NCBI GenBank assembly: GCA_017308215.1
Contig: JAFKFQ010000260.1
Coordinates: 1 to 64,000 of the forward strand
Origin: a bacterium
GTDB taxonomy: Bacteria > Planctomycetota > Planctomycetia > Gemmatales > Gemmataceae
Reading direction: 5' to 3'
Length of the DNA stretch: 64,000 nucleotides
A program made the position numbers and the translations under genes. The notes beneath the pieces were generated by a model. It had not been told where the DNA came from. It worked only from the letters and a program-made list of their open reading frames with translations, and made no database searches. Of this stretch, positions 35,573 through 45,900 are shown piece by piece (the stretch's first letter is position 1; every line of letters begins with the position of its first letter).

Positions 35573-38500
35573 TTCGGCCCCTCCTCCAGCGTCCACTGGA
35601 TCGTAAGCCGGTAGCGCGGGTTCTCCCTCAGCCTGACGGCGAGCTCCTCGGCGGCGGCCATGAGTTCCTTCTCGGTCAGTCGGGCCTTGCCGTCACTCTG
35701 AACGGCCTTCCAACCGGGGCTGCTCGGCGGGGGCGGGGGCACCACGGGCGGGACGGTCGGTTGCTTGGGCGGCGTCAGCAACTTGATCGCCCGCCCCTCG
35801 GCCTCGGAGAGCTTCGCCGCGATCCCTCCGGCGAGGGCGTGCTCGTCGGTCCTGAGCCACGACCGCACGTCGTCGAGCAGCAGGTCGGCAGCGGTCTTCC
35901 GGGCGTCGTCGATCTGCGACACCGCCGTGAACAGATCCCACCTTGTCGCCTTGAGGCTGTCCGACACGGCCTTGGCCGACTTCAGGCTGCGGCCCATCGT
36001 CGTCCCGGACGTATCGAGCTTGGCAGTGGCTATGCCCCCCACGAGGGCGGTCGGCTCCTTGCCCTCGCACGCCGCGAGCAGCCCCTTCACTGCCTTGGCC
36101 GTCCGCACCCGGTCGGCCTTGACCGCCTCGCCCTCGCCGACGCCGACATGTTGCAGCACCAGTTGCAGGCGGTCCGGCAGGCCGTCGCAGTCCGCCTTGA
36201 ACGCGGTGACGCTCTCGCCGACCTTTGCGGCGAGGGTGGCGAGGTTCGAGGCGTTGAGCAGCCGCGAGACGGCGTGGCCGAGGATGTCGGCCACCCGCGT
36301 CACCGCCTCGTTCCAGTCCTTCAGGTCGGGCAGCGTCTGCTCCTGAAGCTCCAATTCATTCGGGAGGTCGTCGAGGCCCGGGGCGTAGTTCGTGCCGTAC
36401 CGGACGAAGGAGCGGTTGGTCTGGTCGGCGTAGGTCAGGACGAGCAGGTTCTGAACCTCGCGGGGCAGGCCCCTCTCCTCGGGCTGGTCCGTCCACCGCC
36501 GCAGGTCCGCCACCGTGGGGTGCGGCTGCTGCGAGGCGGCGAGCAGTTTCGTGAAATGGTTCTTCCACACGTTGCCGAGGACGAAGTGCGTCTCGGACAT
36601 CTGCCCGAGGTCGAGCGGGTTGCAGACGTTCTTGAGCTTCTGCCGCAGCCCCTTGTCCTCGACGAACACCCGCCCGTCCGGGGTGCGGGCGGCCTCTTGG
36701 CAGACCTCCAGCACCTGTCGCAGATCCTTGCCGGGTTTGATCTCCTGCCCGAACTTCGGGTGCCTCGGATACTGGTGGGACAGGGCCTGATCGAGCAGGT
36801 GCTCCAGCGCCTCGCCGAGGCTTGCTCCCACGGGCCGTTGCAGCGCGAGCGTTGGGAACAGCGACTGGAAGTGCGACTCCGACATGTCGAACGAGGCGTC
36901 GAGCGTTCCGGGGGTCGGCTCCGAGCGGATGGCGTAGGCCGCCTCCACCGCCTGAAGGAGCCGCTGGGACAGAGCGCTCTGCTGGTTCTGGAGCAGAAGC
37001 CGGGCCGTCTGGCGGTCCTGCGCGGATAGGTGCTTGGCGTGCTGGTCGAGGTTCGTCCCCAGCAGCAGCCGGTCGATGATGACCAGCTTACCGAGTTCGG
37101 CCTGCGTCCGGGGCGAGAAGAACGAGGGCAGCCAGACCAGTGTGCGGTGCCGCTCGTTCTTGTCCCGGAACTTGTTGAGGCGGTCCAAGTCCTCGGTCGG
37201 AGTGTGGCCCTCGGTGTCGAACGGGAAGTCAATGACGAGCTTCCAGTCCTCCGCTGACCGGAGGGACTCGTCGGGCAGGCTGCGGACGTTGGCGAACAGC
37301 ACGTTGCAGGACCGCCTGCTGCCACGCCAGAGGAACTCGTGGGCGACGAACAGCTCGTCCTGCTCGGGGATGCCGAGCGACTTGAAGAGCATCTGGCGGA
37401 TCTTGAACTGCCTGTTGCCGGGGTTGTCGTACACTCGCGCCGCCTCGACGACCCCCTCCGTGTCCACCCCCGACAACTGGATCGAGACGGTCGGGTTGGT
37501 CGGCTCCTCGCCGACGCGGATCTCGCCGACCATCCCCGCCCACGTCCGCAGTTTCTGGGCGACGACTTGGTGTTCCCGGCCCGGGATGCGGGACCGGATG
37601 GTGCCGTGGTTGAGCGCCGCCAGCCGCACGCACGTCATGTTCTTGAGCGCCTCGACCCCGTGGACCAAGGACGATAGCAGCAGGCTCTTGACGAGCCGGT
37701 CGTCGTTCTCGAACCGCCCGAGCCGCTCGGCGATCTGGGGGTCGGTCTTCGCCCGCGCCGCGTCTACTTCGAGGTCTATCTCGTGCTGCTGCTCCAGCAG
37801 GGGCCGCAGCTTGTGCTGGTACAACCGCTTGGCGTTCTCGAAGTTCAGCCGCATCACGTCGGTGAACGCCTCGTCGCCGTGGGCCACCACATCCCAGAGG
37901 TCGCCGAGCGGGATCACGTCGCCGAGCCGCAGCGTGTCGCGCCGGTTGACGAGCAGTTGGAGCATGATCTTGAGGGCCGTCCGCTCCCGCTGGAGCGCGC
38001 TCGACACCGCGACCAGCGCCTGAATCAGTGCCGGGCTGAACGGGTAGACTAGCTTGAACATGGCCCGGTCGGACTCGCGGGTAAGGAGCACCTCCATGAT
38101 CTCGCCCCGCACCTGAGCGGTCTTCTCGAAGGCATCGTCCAGCTCGGCCCGGCAGGCGTCGTTCTTTGCCCTGAGCACCCGCTTCTGGGCGATCACCGGC
38201 AGATTGCGGTCCTCCAGCGTGACGGTGTGGAACCGGCCCTCCCAGTGCGAGAGCACTTCCCCGAAGTTGAGTTGCTCGGACCCGCTGACGTTCTCGCCGA
38301 TCAGCTCCCGCAGGTCGCGCTGCCGGGCCACGAAGCTGACGATCGGGACCGGGCGCTCGGCCTTGCGGGACTCGACCAGTTTGGCGAGCTTGTTCCCCTC
38401 CGTCTGGACGAAGTTCAGGTCCGCCGAGTGGGTGGCGAGCCAGAGGATCAGTTCGTCGAGGAACAGGATAAGGGCGTCGTACCCAAGCGCCTTGGCGTGG

Positions 38501-39261
38501 GCGCTGATGACGGCGAGGCCCACGTCGAGATCGACGAAGGCTTCGTCCTTGCCGCCGGCGATCCCCCGGAACGCCGGGAAGATGTACTGCACGAGGTCGC
38601 CGACAAGCCGGCTCCGCTCCTCGCTCATCGGCGCGGCGACGAGGGCGGCCTCGAAGCGGGCGGCGTCCCAACCCTTGCTGAGCTTGCCCCACGCCGCCGC
38701 GCCCCCGCTCTTCTGCCCTTGGTTCAGTTGGGCGAAGAACTTCTCGTCCCCGAGCACGCCCCGGTGCTGCACGGCGTTCTTGAAGATCTCGTCGGCCAGA
38801 TAGACGCCGGGGAGCGGGGCTGTCGGATAGTGCTGGGTCACGTGATCGACGTAGCCGCCCAGAATCGCCGCCTCCATGCTCCGCGCGCCGATCATGTGGT
38901 ACGGTACGAGCAGGAATTTCTTGTTCTCCACCCACCCATGCTTGGCGCAGACCTTGTCGAGGTGCTCCTTCGACCGGACGGCGGGGTGGTGGTGGAGCAG
39001 CAGGTGCAGGACCGCCATGAAGTGTGACTTGCCCGCGCCGAAGCTGCCGTGGAGGTAACACGCCTTGCTGTTGGTCGCGTCCACCGCCGAGCGGATGAAG
39101 CCGAGGGCGTCGTCGAAGCAGGCCGCCAACTGCGGGGTGACGACGTAGTCTTCGAGCGTCTTGTCCGGCTCCGTCACGCCCTTGGACAGGTTGAGAACGA
39201 AATCCCCCTTACGGACCCGTTCCGGCAGATCGAGGAGATCGGCGATGAGCTTCTCGGCCAT
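35569..39261 (-). CDS. pglY: BREX type 2 ATPase PglY (BrxC-like)
   Basis: 1230 residues. Walker A HGSFGAGKS (71-79) near the N-terminus within ACYLHGSFGAGKSHFMAV, and LILFLDELILWLA as Walker B. Length and motif placement match PglY/BrxC, a large AAA-like ATPase of BREX loci. The coding sequence is intact. It begins 2 nt after the pglX stop and overlaps pglZ, so the operon is translationally coupled. It is thought to act with PglX and PglZ on invading DNA; no direct activity can be read from sequence beyond ATP binding. Confidence 0.92.
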   Translation of the reverse strand: MAEKLIADLLDLPERVRKGDFVLNLSKGVTEPDKTLEDYVVTPQLAACFDDALGFIRSAVDATNSKACYLHGSFGAGKSHFMAVLHLLLHHHPAVRSKEHLDKVCAKHGWVENKKFLLVPYHMIGARSMEAAILGGYVDHVTQHYPTAPLPGVYLADEIFKNAVQHRGVLGDEKFFAQLNQGQKSGGAAAWGKLSKGWDAARFEAALVAAPMSEERSRLVGDLVQYIFPAFRGIAGGKDEAFVDLDVGLAVISAHAKALGYDALILFLDELILWLATHSADLNFVQTEGNKLAKLVESRKAERPVPIVSFVARQRDLRELIGENVSGSEQLNFGEVLSHWEGRFHTVTLEDRNLPVIAQKRVLRAKNDACRAELDDAFEKTAQVRGEIMEVLLTRESDRAMFKLVYPFSPALIQALVAVSSALQRERTALKIMLQLLVNRRDTLRLGDVIPLGDLWDVVAHGDEAFTDVMRLNFENAKRLYQHKLRPLLEQQHEIDLEVDAARAKTDPQIAERLGRFENDDRLVKSLLLSSLVHGVEALKNMTCVRLAALNHGTIRSRIPGREHQVVAQKLRTWAGMVGEIRVGEEPTNPTVSIQLSGVDTEGVVEAARVYDNPGNRQFKIRQMLFKSLGIPEQDELFVAHEFLWRGSRRSCNVLFANVRSLPDESLRSAEDWKLVIDFPFDTEGHTPTEDLDRLNKFRDKNERHRTLVWLPSFFSPRTQAELGKLVIIDRLLLGTNLDQHAKHLSAQDRQTARLLLQNQQSALSQRLLQAVEAAYAIRSEPTPGTLDASFDMSESHFQSLFPTLALQRPVGASLGEALEHLLDQALSHQYPRHPKFGQEIKPGKDLRQVLEVCQEAARTPDGRVFVEDKGLRQKLKNVCNPLDLGQMSETHFVLGNVWKNHFTKLLAASQQPHPTVADLRRWTDQPEERGLPREVQNLLVLTYADQTNRSFVRYGTNYAPGLDDLPNELELQEQTLPDLKDWNEAVTRVADILGHAVSRLLNASNLATLAAKVGESVTAFKADCDGLPDRLQLVLQHVGVGEGEAVKADRVRTAKAVKGLLAACEGKEPTALVGGIATAKLDTSGTTMGRSLKSAKAVSDSLKATRWDLFTAVSQIDDARKTAADLLLDDVRSWLRTDEHALAGGIAAKLSEAEGRAIKLLTPPKQPTVPPVVPPPPPSSPGWKAVQSDGKARLTEKELMAAAEELAVRLRENPRYRLTIQWTLEEGPK

Positions 39262-39263
39262 GA

Positions 39264-42200
39264 TTACTTCTTCCCCCGTCGCCGGGCGGTCGTCGCGGGC
39301 GGTTGCCAGTTACGGATGTCCTCGACCGTCAGGCCGAGTTCGTGAGCGTCCTGCTCCAGTAGGGTCTGGTACGAGGCGCCCGCCGTCTCGCCGAACTCGG
39401 AATCGACCTCCGGGTGCCACTGGTGAATCCACGGCAGCAGTTGGTCAAGCCCGGCCAAGAGGGGGGTGAGCCGCCGGGCGTCCCAGCCCTCCCGCTTGCG
39501 GGCGTCGTAGTAGGTGACGATGGCCGTGGCCTGCTCCAGATGGTCCCAGCCCGCCCAGCCAACCACCAGCGACGGGTCGCTGTCGGTCTGGCAGTGGGGG
39601 TAGCTGACCCATCGCTCCTTCTGCACGTCGAGCTTACCCCGTAGCCGCCAGTAGTCGGTCTTGAGGAAGTCCGCCGACGTGTACTTGGGCGGTACGGGGA
39701 TGCCGCCAACCTCCTCCCCTGCGTCTTCCCGGCGCTGCAAGTCCCACGTCCGCTCCCACACCTCCCGCTTACGCAGGCCCGAAGGCTTGTACCGAAGGGT
39801 GGGGAGGAGCGGCACCGACTCGGCCTCAACCAGTTCGGCCACCAAAGCGGTCGCGTCGAAGTCGGGTCGGCCCCGGTAGAGGGCGGCGACCTGCATGAAC
39901 TCGCCGTCGCCGCTGGCCCGATCCGCCAGCCGCGCGGCGGTCGTCAGTTCGGAAGTAGAACTCCGGCTATACGCTTCTAGCCGGTCGAGCAGCCAGTTCT
40001 CGGAGGCCCGGCGGACCTGATCGGCCCACAGCTCGGTGCTCCAGCGACGCTTGTACTCGGGGCGCTCGATCAGGCCGATCTCCTTGTTCGTCTCGATCAG
40101 CTTGATCCGGTACTCGATGAGTGAGCGGTAGGCGGGGGGCCAGTGGGTCGGGATCTCCGTGATCGGCGTCGAGCCGTGCCGCTCGAACCACGCCGTTTGG
40201 AGTTCGCCCCGCTTCATCTGCCGGGCCATGACGATCTCGAAAGCCCGCTCGCCGAGCTTCAGTTCGGGCAGATCGTCGCCGGGGTAGCGGAGGTCGTCGG
40301 CCAGCATGCCGTAGTGCCGGTAGCACTCCCAGTCGAGTTCCTCTTGCAGGGCGATCATCATCCCCCGAAACCGAACGACCTTGGCCTCGGCCTCCTCGAT
40401 CAGTTTCTTGAGGTCTTCCCCCTTGGCCCAGCGTTCGAGAATGCGGCTCGCAGCTAATTCGCCAAGCTGCCGGGCAATCTCATCGAGTCGGCTGGAAAGG
40501 GAAAGTGGCTTGTGCTCGGAGACGGGAAAGCTCTCAGTTTGTGTGCCGCTGTGCTGATAACGCATCTCCCATTTTTCGTCTTGCAGGCCACGACCGATGC
40601 CATTGCCTACTTTTGGCGTCATCACCTGCTTCAGCCAGAAGCAAGCAGTGGAACTGTTGAGCAAGCCGAGCAATGCTAGGTGATCTTCTTCGGCGGTGTC
40701 AGCGGGCAGCTTGATGATCGGGGCCGATTGCTTGAATACCTTGCCCCCTCGATCCAAGACGAAATGGTTGTGCGTAGCAACTTCAGCGAAGGCGATAGAG
40801 AGTGGCGTGCGAAGCTTGTTGTATGTCAGGCGCCCGTATTCATACCATTTGAGTCCAGACTGCACTTTGGTCTTCCCACCAAACATCTTGCTGCTGCCGA
40901 GGTTGGCTCGGTAAATCCAGAGATATTGAAAAAGTGGAGAGAGCTTATCCTCCCTGATCGCTAGAAACGCAACATCGTAAGGGAAGATGGCGGGATCGCA
41001 ACTCTCACTGAGCCAATCCCTGAGCATATCGCCACCAACCATTTCCCTTAATTGACTGCTGGCAATCCTCAAGCGGCCAGCGGCCTCCCGAGGCAGGATG
41101 TACACGTCGTCTTCGAGAGTGAACGACGTGATACCGATGCTCTCCGTCAAGTCGGAAAGTGTTTGGCTTGCAGTGTCGCTGATAGCCTCCATTAAATCAG
41201 AAGCGCCGCCACCGCCGATGCTCCACGGGTGGCCACTGAACGTCTCCCTTGGCACGTCCGCTGTGGAGGTGAAGCCATCCTGAGCGTTTGCGGTGTCGAT
41301 TTGGCTGGCGATTGATCGCCAGACGATACCCTGTGTCGGGTCTTCCGGTATGGCTGGCTCTCCCCTGATTCCAAGGACGGCTCGTACCTTGCTGTCTACA
41401 GGCTTGCGGGCACGCCCGAACAGAATGACAGTCGGTGTACCGTGTCCGGGGATGTACGCCCCAGACGTGTCGATGACGTGGGTGAGGTCGATCTTGGGAA
41501 AGAACTCCTCGATCAGCTTCTTGCCGAACTCCCGCTTCATGAACGAGTTGGCGGTAATCATGCCGACGTAGCCCGCCGCTGGGCTGACAGCCTCGGCGTT
41601 CTCTTTAATTCGTTCTCCCTTGCGGATTGCCAGATCCCAGAACCGCTGGGTGAACGGCACCCCGAGCGAATACTTCTGGTGGCAGGTCGAGTAAACCTGT
41701 CGGTAGGCAGCATTCTGCGCCCGATCCCGCACGATGATGTACGGCGGGTTTCCGACGACGACGTGGTAGCCTTGACCGAGGATCTCGTTCGCCGCCTTGG
41801 GGTCTTCCGTCCGCAGCTTCTGGACCGGCTCGAACTCGATCTCCTGCTGGATCAGGATCGGGTGCCGCCCATCCCCAAACGACGGACGGTTACCCCGGAG
41901 CAGGCTGTCGCCAACGGCAAGGTTGAGCTTCCAAGCGTAGCTCTGTTGGTGCAGCCGGTTGATCCCGCAGGCCCGCACCGCCGCCACCAACATTCGAAAC
42001 CGGGTGATGGCGATGCCGAACGGGTTGATGTCCACCCCGAAGAGGCTGTCGAAGGCGTTCTGGGCGGCGACGACCGGGTTGCCCCGGACCTCCTCGGTCT
42101 TCATCCACAGTGCAAACAGCCGGTCGAACGCCCCAAGCAGGAAGTGCCCCGACCCGCACGCCGGGTCGATCAGCCGCAGCCCCTTCAGCCCGAGCTCGTC

Positions 42201-42905
42201 GATGGCCGGGGTCAGGGTGCGGTCGAGGATGAACTGCTGCACGAACTCGGGCGTTTGCAATAGGGCGTACTTCTTGCGGGCGTGCTCCGACAGATCTTGA
42301 TAGAGGTCGCCGAGGAACTGGGCCTGCGGGGCCAGTTCCTCGTACACATCGACGAGCGGCTGGGTGCGGACTTCTCGCGTATCGAACTGCCGCCTGAGCC
42401 CGCCTCGCTCGGCGTCGATCTCCTTAAAGAACATCAGCAGGCGGCGGGCGGCATCCCCGCTCGGATCAACGGCCCACAACGGCGTCTTCTCGTCGTCGAA
42501 CAACTCCCGCGCGGCGGGGATCTTGCCCACCTCTTTGAAAACGTACTTCAGGTACTCCCGATCCGAGTGGTGCGGGTAGCTGCGAAAGTAGATCTCGTAG
42601 TGTCCGTCTGCCAGCTTACCCCGGTCGCCCTCGCTGGCGATCCAGCACTCGTCGATGAGGTGGTTGTCTTCGAGGAACCGCACGAACACGCAGGACAGCA
42701 CCCACGACACGGCGACCTGTTCGAGGTAGTCCTCGGACCATTCCTCGAAGCTCTGGGAGAGCCGCCCGGTCTCGATTGCCTTGTCGTAGTGCTCCCGTAG
42801 GAAGGCGGACGTGGCCTCGACTGCCTTGGCCTGACCGATCAGGTCTTCCGTCAACAACTCGACTTGCTTCTGCAACTGGGGGACGAGTGCCTTGATGTCG
42901 ATCAT
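39264..42905 (-). CDS. pglX: BREX type 2 adenine-specific DNA methyltransferase PglX
   Basis: 1213 residues. SAM-binding motif DPACGSGHF (247-255) and catalytic motif NPPY (386-389, in VVVGNPPYIIV) identify an N6-adenine methyltransferase of gamma-type order. It marks host DNA at a specific site so BREX can recognise unmodified phage. The stretch about 40450-41700 (residues roughly 400-820), which should include the target-recognition region, is visibly lower in GC and has different codon choice from the ends of the gene, suggesting replacement by recombination. The ATG at 42905 lies 2 nt beyond the pglW stop. Confidence 0.93.
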   Translation of the reverse strand: MIDIKALVPQLQKQVELLTEDLIGQAKAVEATSAFLREHYDKAIETGRLSQSFEEWSEDYLEQVAVSWVLSCVFVRFLEDNHLIDECWIASEGDRGKLADGHYEIYFRSYPHHSDREYLKYVFKEVGKIPAARELFDDEKTPLWAVDPSGDAARRLLMFFKEIDAERGGLRRQFDTREVRTQPLVDVYEELAPQAQFLGDLYQDLSEHARKKYALLQTPEFVQQFILDRTLTPAIDELGLKGLRLIDPACGSGHFLLGAFDRLFALWMKTEEVRGNPVVAAQNAFDSLFGVDINPFGIAITRFRMLVAAVRACGINRLHQQSYAWKLNLAVGDSLLRGNRPSFGDGRHPILIQQEIEFEPVQKLRTEDPKAANEILGQGYHVVVGNPPYIIVRDRAQNAAYRQVYSTCHQKYSLGVPFTQRFWDLAIRKGERIKENAEAVSPAAGYVGMITANSFMKREFGKKLIEEFFPKIDLTHVIDTSGAYIPGHGTPTVILFGRARKPVDSKVRAVLGIRGEPAIPEDPTQGIVWRSIASQIDTANAQDGFTSTADVPRETFSGHPWSIGGGGASDLMEAISDTASQTLSDLTESIGITSFTLEDDVYILPREAAGRLRIASSQLREMVGGDMLRDWLSESCDPAIFPYDVAFLAIREDKLSPLFQYLWIYRANLGSSKMFGGKTKVQSGLKWYEYGRLTYNKLRTPLSIAFAEVATHNHFVLDRGGKVFKQSAPIIKLPADTAEEDHLALLGLLNSSTACFWLKQVMTPKVGNGIGRGLQDEKWEMRYQHSGTQTESFPVSEHKPLSLSSRLDEIARQLGELAASRILERWAKGEDLKKLIEEAEAKVVRFRGMMIALQEELDWECYRHYGMLADDLRYPGDDLPELKLGERAFEIVMARQMKRGELQTAWFERHGSTPITEIPTHWPPAYRSLIEYRIKLIETNKEIGLIERPEYKRRWSTELWADQVRRASENWLLDRLEAYSRSSTSELTTAARLADRASGDGEFMQVAALYRGRPDFDATALVAELVEAESVPLLPTLRYKPSGLRKREVWERTWDLQRREDAGEEVGGIPVPPKYTSADFLKTDYWRLRGKLDVQKERWVSYPHCQTDSDPSLVVGWAGWDHLEQATAIVTYYDARKREGWDARRLTPLLAGLDQLLPWIHQWHPEVDSEFGETAGASYQTLLEQDAHELGLTVEDIRNWQPPATTARRRGKK

Positions 42906-42907
42906 GT

Positions 42908-45900
42908 TCAGTTAGCCCCCTTCTTGCCGGCCACGGCGGGGGCGGCGGTCACGGGGCGGGCGCGGTGTAGATTCTCGATCCACGACTCGGATACTTTTGC
43001 CCGTTGCCCCGGCGTGATGAGCGGGATCTCCGCGTGGTCGAGGACTGGCATGTCGCTCTGGCCGTCCGACGCCACCAGCACCCAGAGGCCGGGGCAGGGA
43101 ACGTCGTGGCCCACCTTGTCCCGCAGCGCCTCCAAGACGGACATCTGGTCGTACCGGGCGATCAGCCCCGGATGCACGAGCAGCAGGTGGTCCCTCCGGC
43201 TCGTCAGGTCGGCAGTGATCTTCGGGACTACCCGCTCGGTCAGGTAGAGTAAGTTCTGCCAGTCCGGGCTGGCGGGGTCGCTGCCATCGGCCTGCTCGAC
43301 GATGGCCCAGTCGATCTCCAGTTCCATCGCCTCCCGACGCAGGGCGTCGAGCAGCAACTCGTCGAACGACACGCGCTGGAGCTTGAACCGCCGGAGGAGT
43401 TCGTCCTCGCACCGCCGCATCCGGCTCGGCCTGACGGTGAGGGCGAGGAACCCTCCGTCGTTGTAGGCGTGCCGCAGCCGCTCCTCGAACTGGCGGGCCT
43501 CGGCGACATCCGGCGTCACCTCGACGTGGCGGGCGCTCGTCGCCGTCGAGCGGCGGGGGCCAGCCGAGGAGCCGGACGTGGCGAAGATTCTCGCCTCCCT
43601 CCGGTGGAAGGTCGCCGTCTCGGGGTTCCACTGGACATCGAGCCCGACCCGGTGCAGCAGGGCGTCGAGGACGGGTCGATCCGGCAGGCGCTCGGCCTCG
43701 GGGTAGCGGCCCTCCAGCCGGGAGCGAATCTGTTCGACCGTAAAGCCGCCGTCGCCGTCGCCGAGGCCCAGCCCGGCCAGAGCGCCGAGGCCGAGTCGCA
43801 GGGCGCGCTCCGCCGCCATGCCACGGGGGTAGAGCTCCTGCCGGGATGACACGGCGGCGGCCTTGCTCATCGCCGCCGCGAGGCGCAGCAGTCGCTCGTT
43901 GCCGAACGGCTGACACCCGTGGGGCTGCGGCGGGGCTTGCACCTCGTACAGCTCTTGGAAGATCCGCAGCGGCGGCGGCAACGGGTCGCCACCGGCCAAC
44001 TCGTCGGCCACGCGCCCCAGTGCCTCGGCGTAGGCCGCGAGGTCCTGCGTGCAGCTGACGACCGCCTTGCCGGCCACCCGCCTGAGCTGGAACCGGGGCT
44101 GGGCGGTGGAGCCCTCTGTCTCGACCGCGGCCCGCGCCACCGCCGATGCCATCCGCTGCTGGCGAGCCGCCTCGACCGCGCTCGCGGGGGGCCGTAGCAG
44201 GATCGTCAGGTCGATGACCTCGGGGACCGTGACGACGCCGCCGAGCCGCTGGATCTGCTCGCACAGCTCGTGGCGGAACGAGGTCAGGAGCGGGTCCTTG
44301 AGCCACCGACTCCGGTCCGCCGTCAGCACCTGCCCGACACGGGCGCGGGTGATCTTGAGGGCGCCGGCGATGTCGGTCTGGCTGGGCCAGTGGGAGACCG
44401 GTTGGGAGTCAGGAGCGGTCGTTCCGAGGAGTCCCGCCCGGATGTTCCACTCCGCTTCCTTCTTGCGGCTTCGGACGCCGACCGTGCGGTGCTCCAAGGC
44501 TTCGAGGCTCGGGGGGCCTGTGGTCTCGTCGTGGACAGGCTGTTCCGCGGGCCGGGAGGCGGCGTCCGGGAAGCGGGCTCGCAACTCGGTGACGAAGCGG
44601 ACAATCTCCTGCCGGGTCTGGTTTCCTACCCCCCGCATCATGTGGAGTTCCTTGACGGGGAACGCCAGCAGGTCGCGGACGGTGAGCACCTCGGCCCGTT
44701 CGAGGGCATTGCGGGCGCGGGTCGAGACGCCCAAGACGGCGATCGGCGTCTTCAGGTCGGCCTCTTCAAGCGACACGCTCAGATCGACCTCGTGGCCGGC
44801 AGGGGTCTTGATCGTCCGCTGCTCGGCCCCCTCGAACACCTGCTGCCACGCCCACCGCATCTGGTCGGCGTTGTCGAACCGCCGGCTCGGGTCGCGGTGC
44901 AAGCCCTTGCGGAAGAACGCCTCCATCCCCTCCCGCACACTCGGGTCGAACTTCTCGGCCTCGACCACCAGCTCGTCGTCGGTCAGGGCCGGGTCGGAGC
45001 GGTCCGTGCCCCATTGGGGGAGGACGCCCGCGCCGAGCGTCATCTCGTACAGCGTCACCGCCGCCGAGTACCGTTCCGCCGCCAAGTCCCACCGGACGGG
45101 TCTGCGGTTCTTCAGGAACGGGTCGCGGTAGCCCTCGGTGCCGACGTGGACGCTCTCCAGCGGCGCGCGGGCCAAGGAAAAGTCGAACAGGATCAACTGA
45201 TTTCGCTGCTTGGTCAGCGACCGGATGCCGATGTTGTCGGGCTTGATGTCCCGGTGGACGACGCCGTGCCGCTCCAACGAGGCGAGCGCCGAGAGCAGGT
45301 CGTCGCCGTAACGGGCCAGCATCTCCAGCCCCGGGACGCCCTCGGCCCGAAGTAGGGCGGCGAGCGTGTTGTCGCCCGCCTTTTGCAGCACGAGCACCGT
45401 CCTGCCGCCCATCGTCAGCTCGTCCACGAGGGCGACGACGAACTCACTGTGGATCGTCCGCAGCGCCTCGGCCTCGTCGTGCAGCCGGGCGTTGTCGGCG
45501 TCGGTGAGCGCCACCTTCAGGACGAACTCCTTATCACCCTTCGTCACGAGCAGGGCGGTGGCCGTCGCCCCCTGCCCGAGGGCACGCTCGACGACAAACC
45601 CGTGCGGCAGCCTGTCCCCCCGTTTGGCGTGGAGCGGGTCGGTGACAAGGGCCTCAGCCGGCGCAGTGAGTTCGTCCTCCACGTCGTCGAGCAGCGTGAG
45701 GAAGTCTTCGACCGAGCCGATGCGGGTGAGCACGTCGGGGTGGGTGCTCCACTGGATCAACTCTTCGAGGCGCGGCCCCGCCCCGTCGAGTACGGCGGAA
45801 ACCGAGAGCCCCTTCTGCTCCCGCAGGATCTTGGCGAGTTCGGACGGGGTGGCCGCGGGCGGGCGGTTGGCGAACAAGTGGTAGGCGATGGCCCCCAGCG

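Noticed and set aside
34073-37029. Two long plus-strand frames (513 and 548 codons)
   Set aside because: Antisense to pglZ and pglY, whose motifs and couplings are unambiguous.
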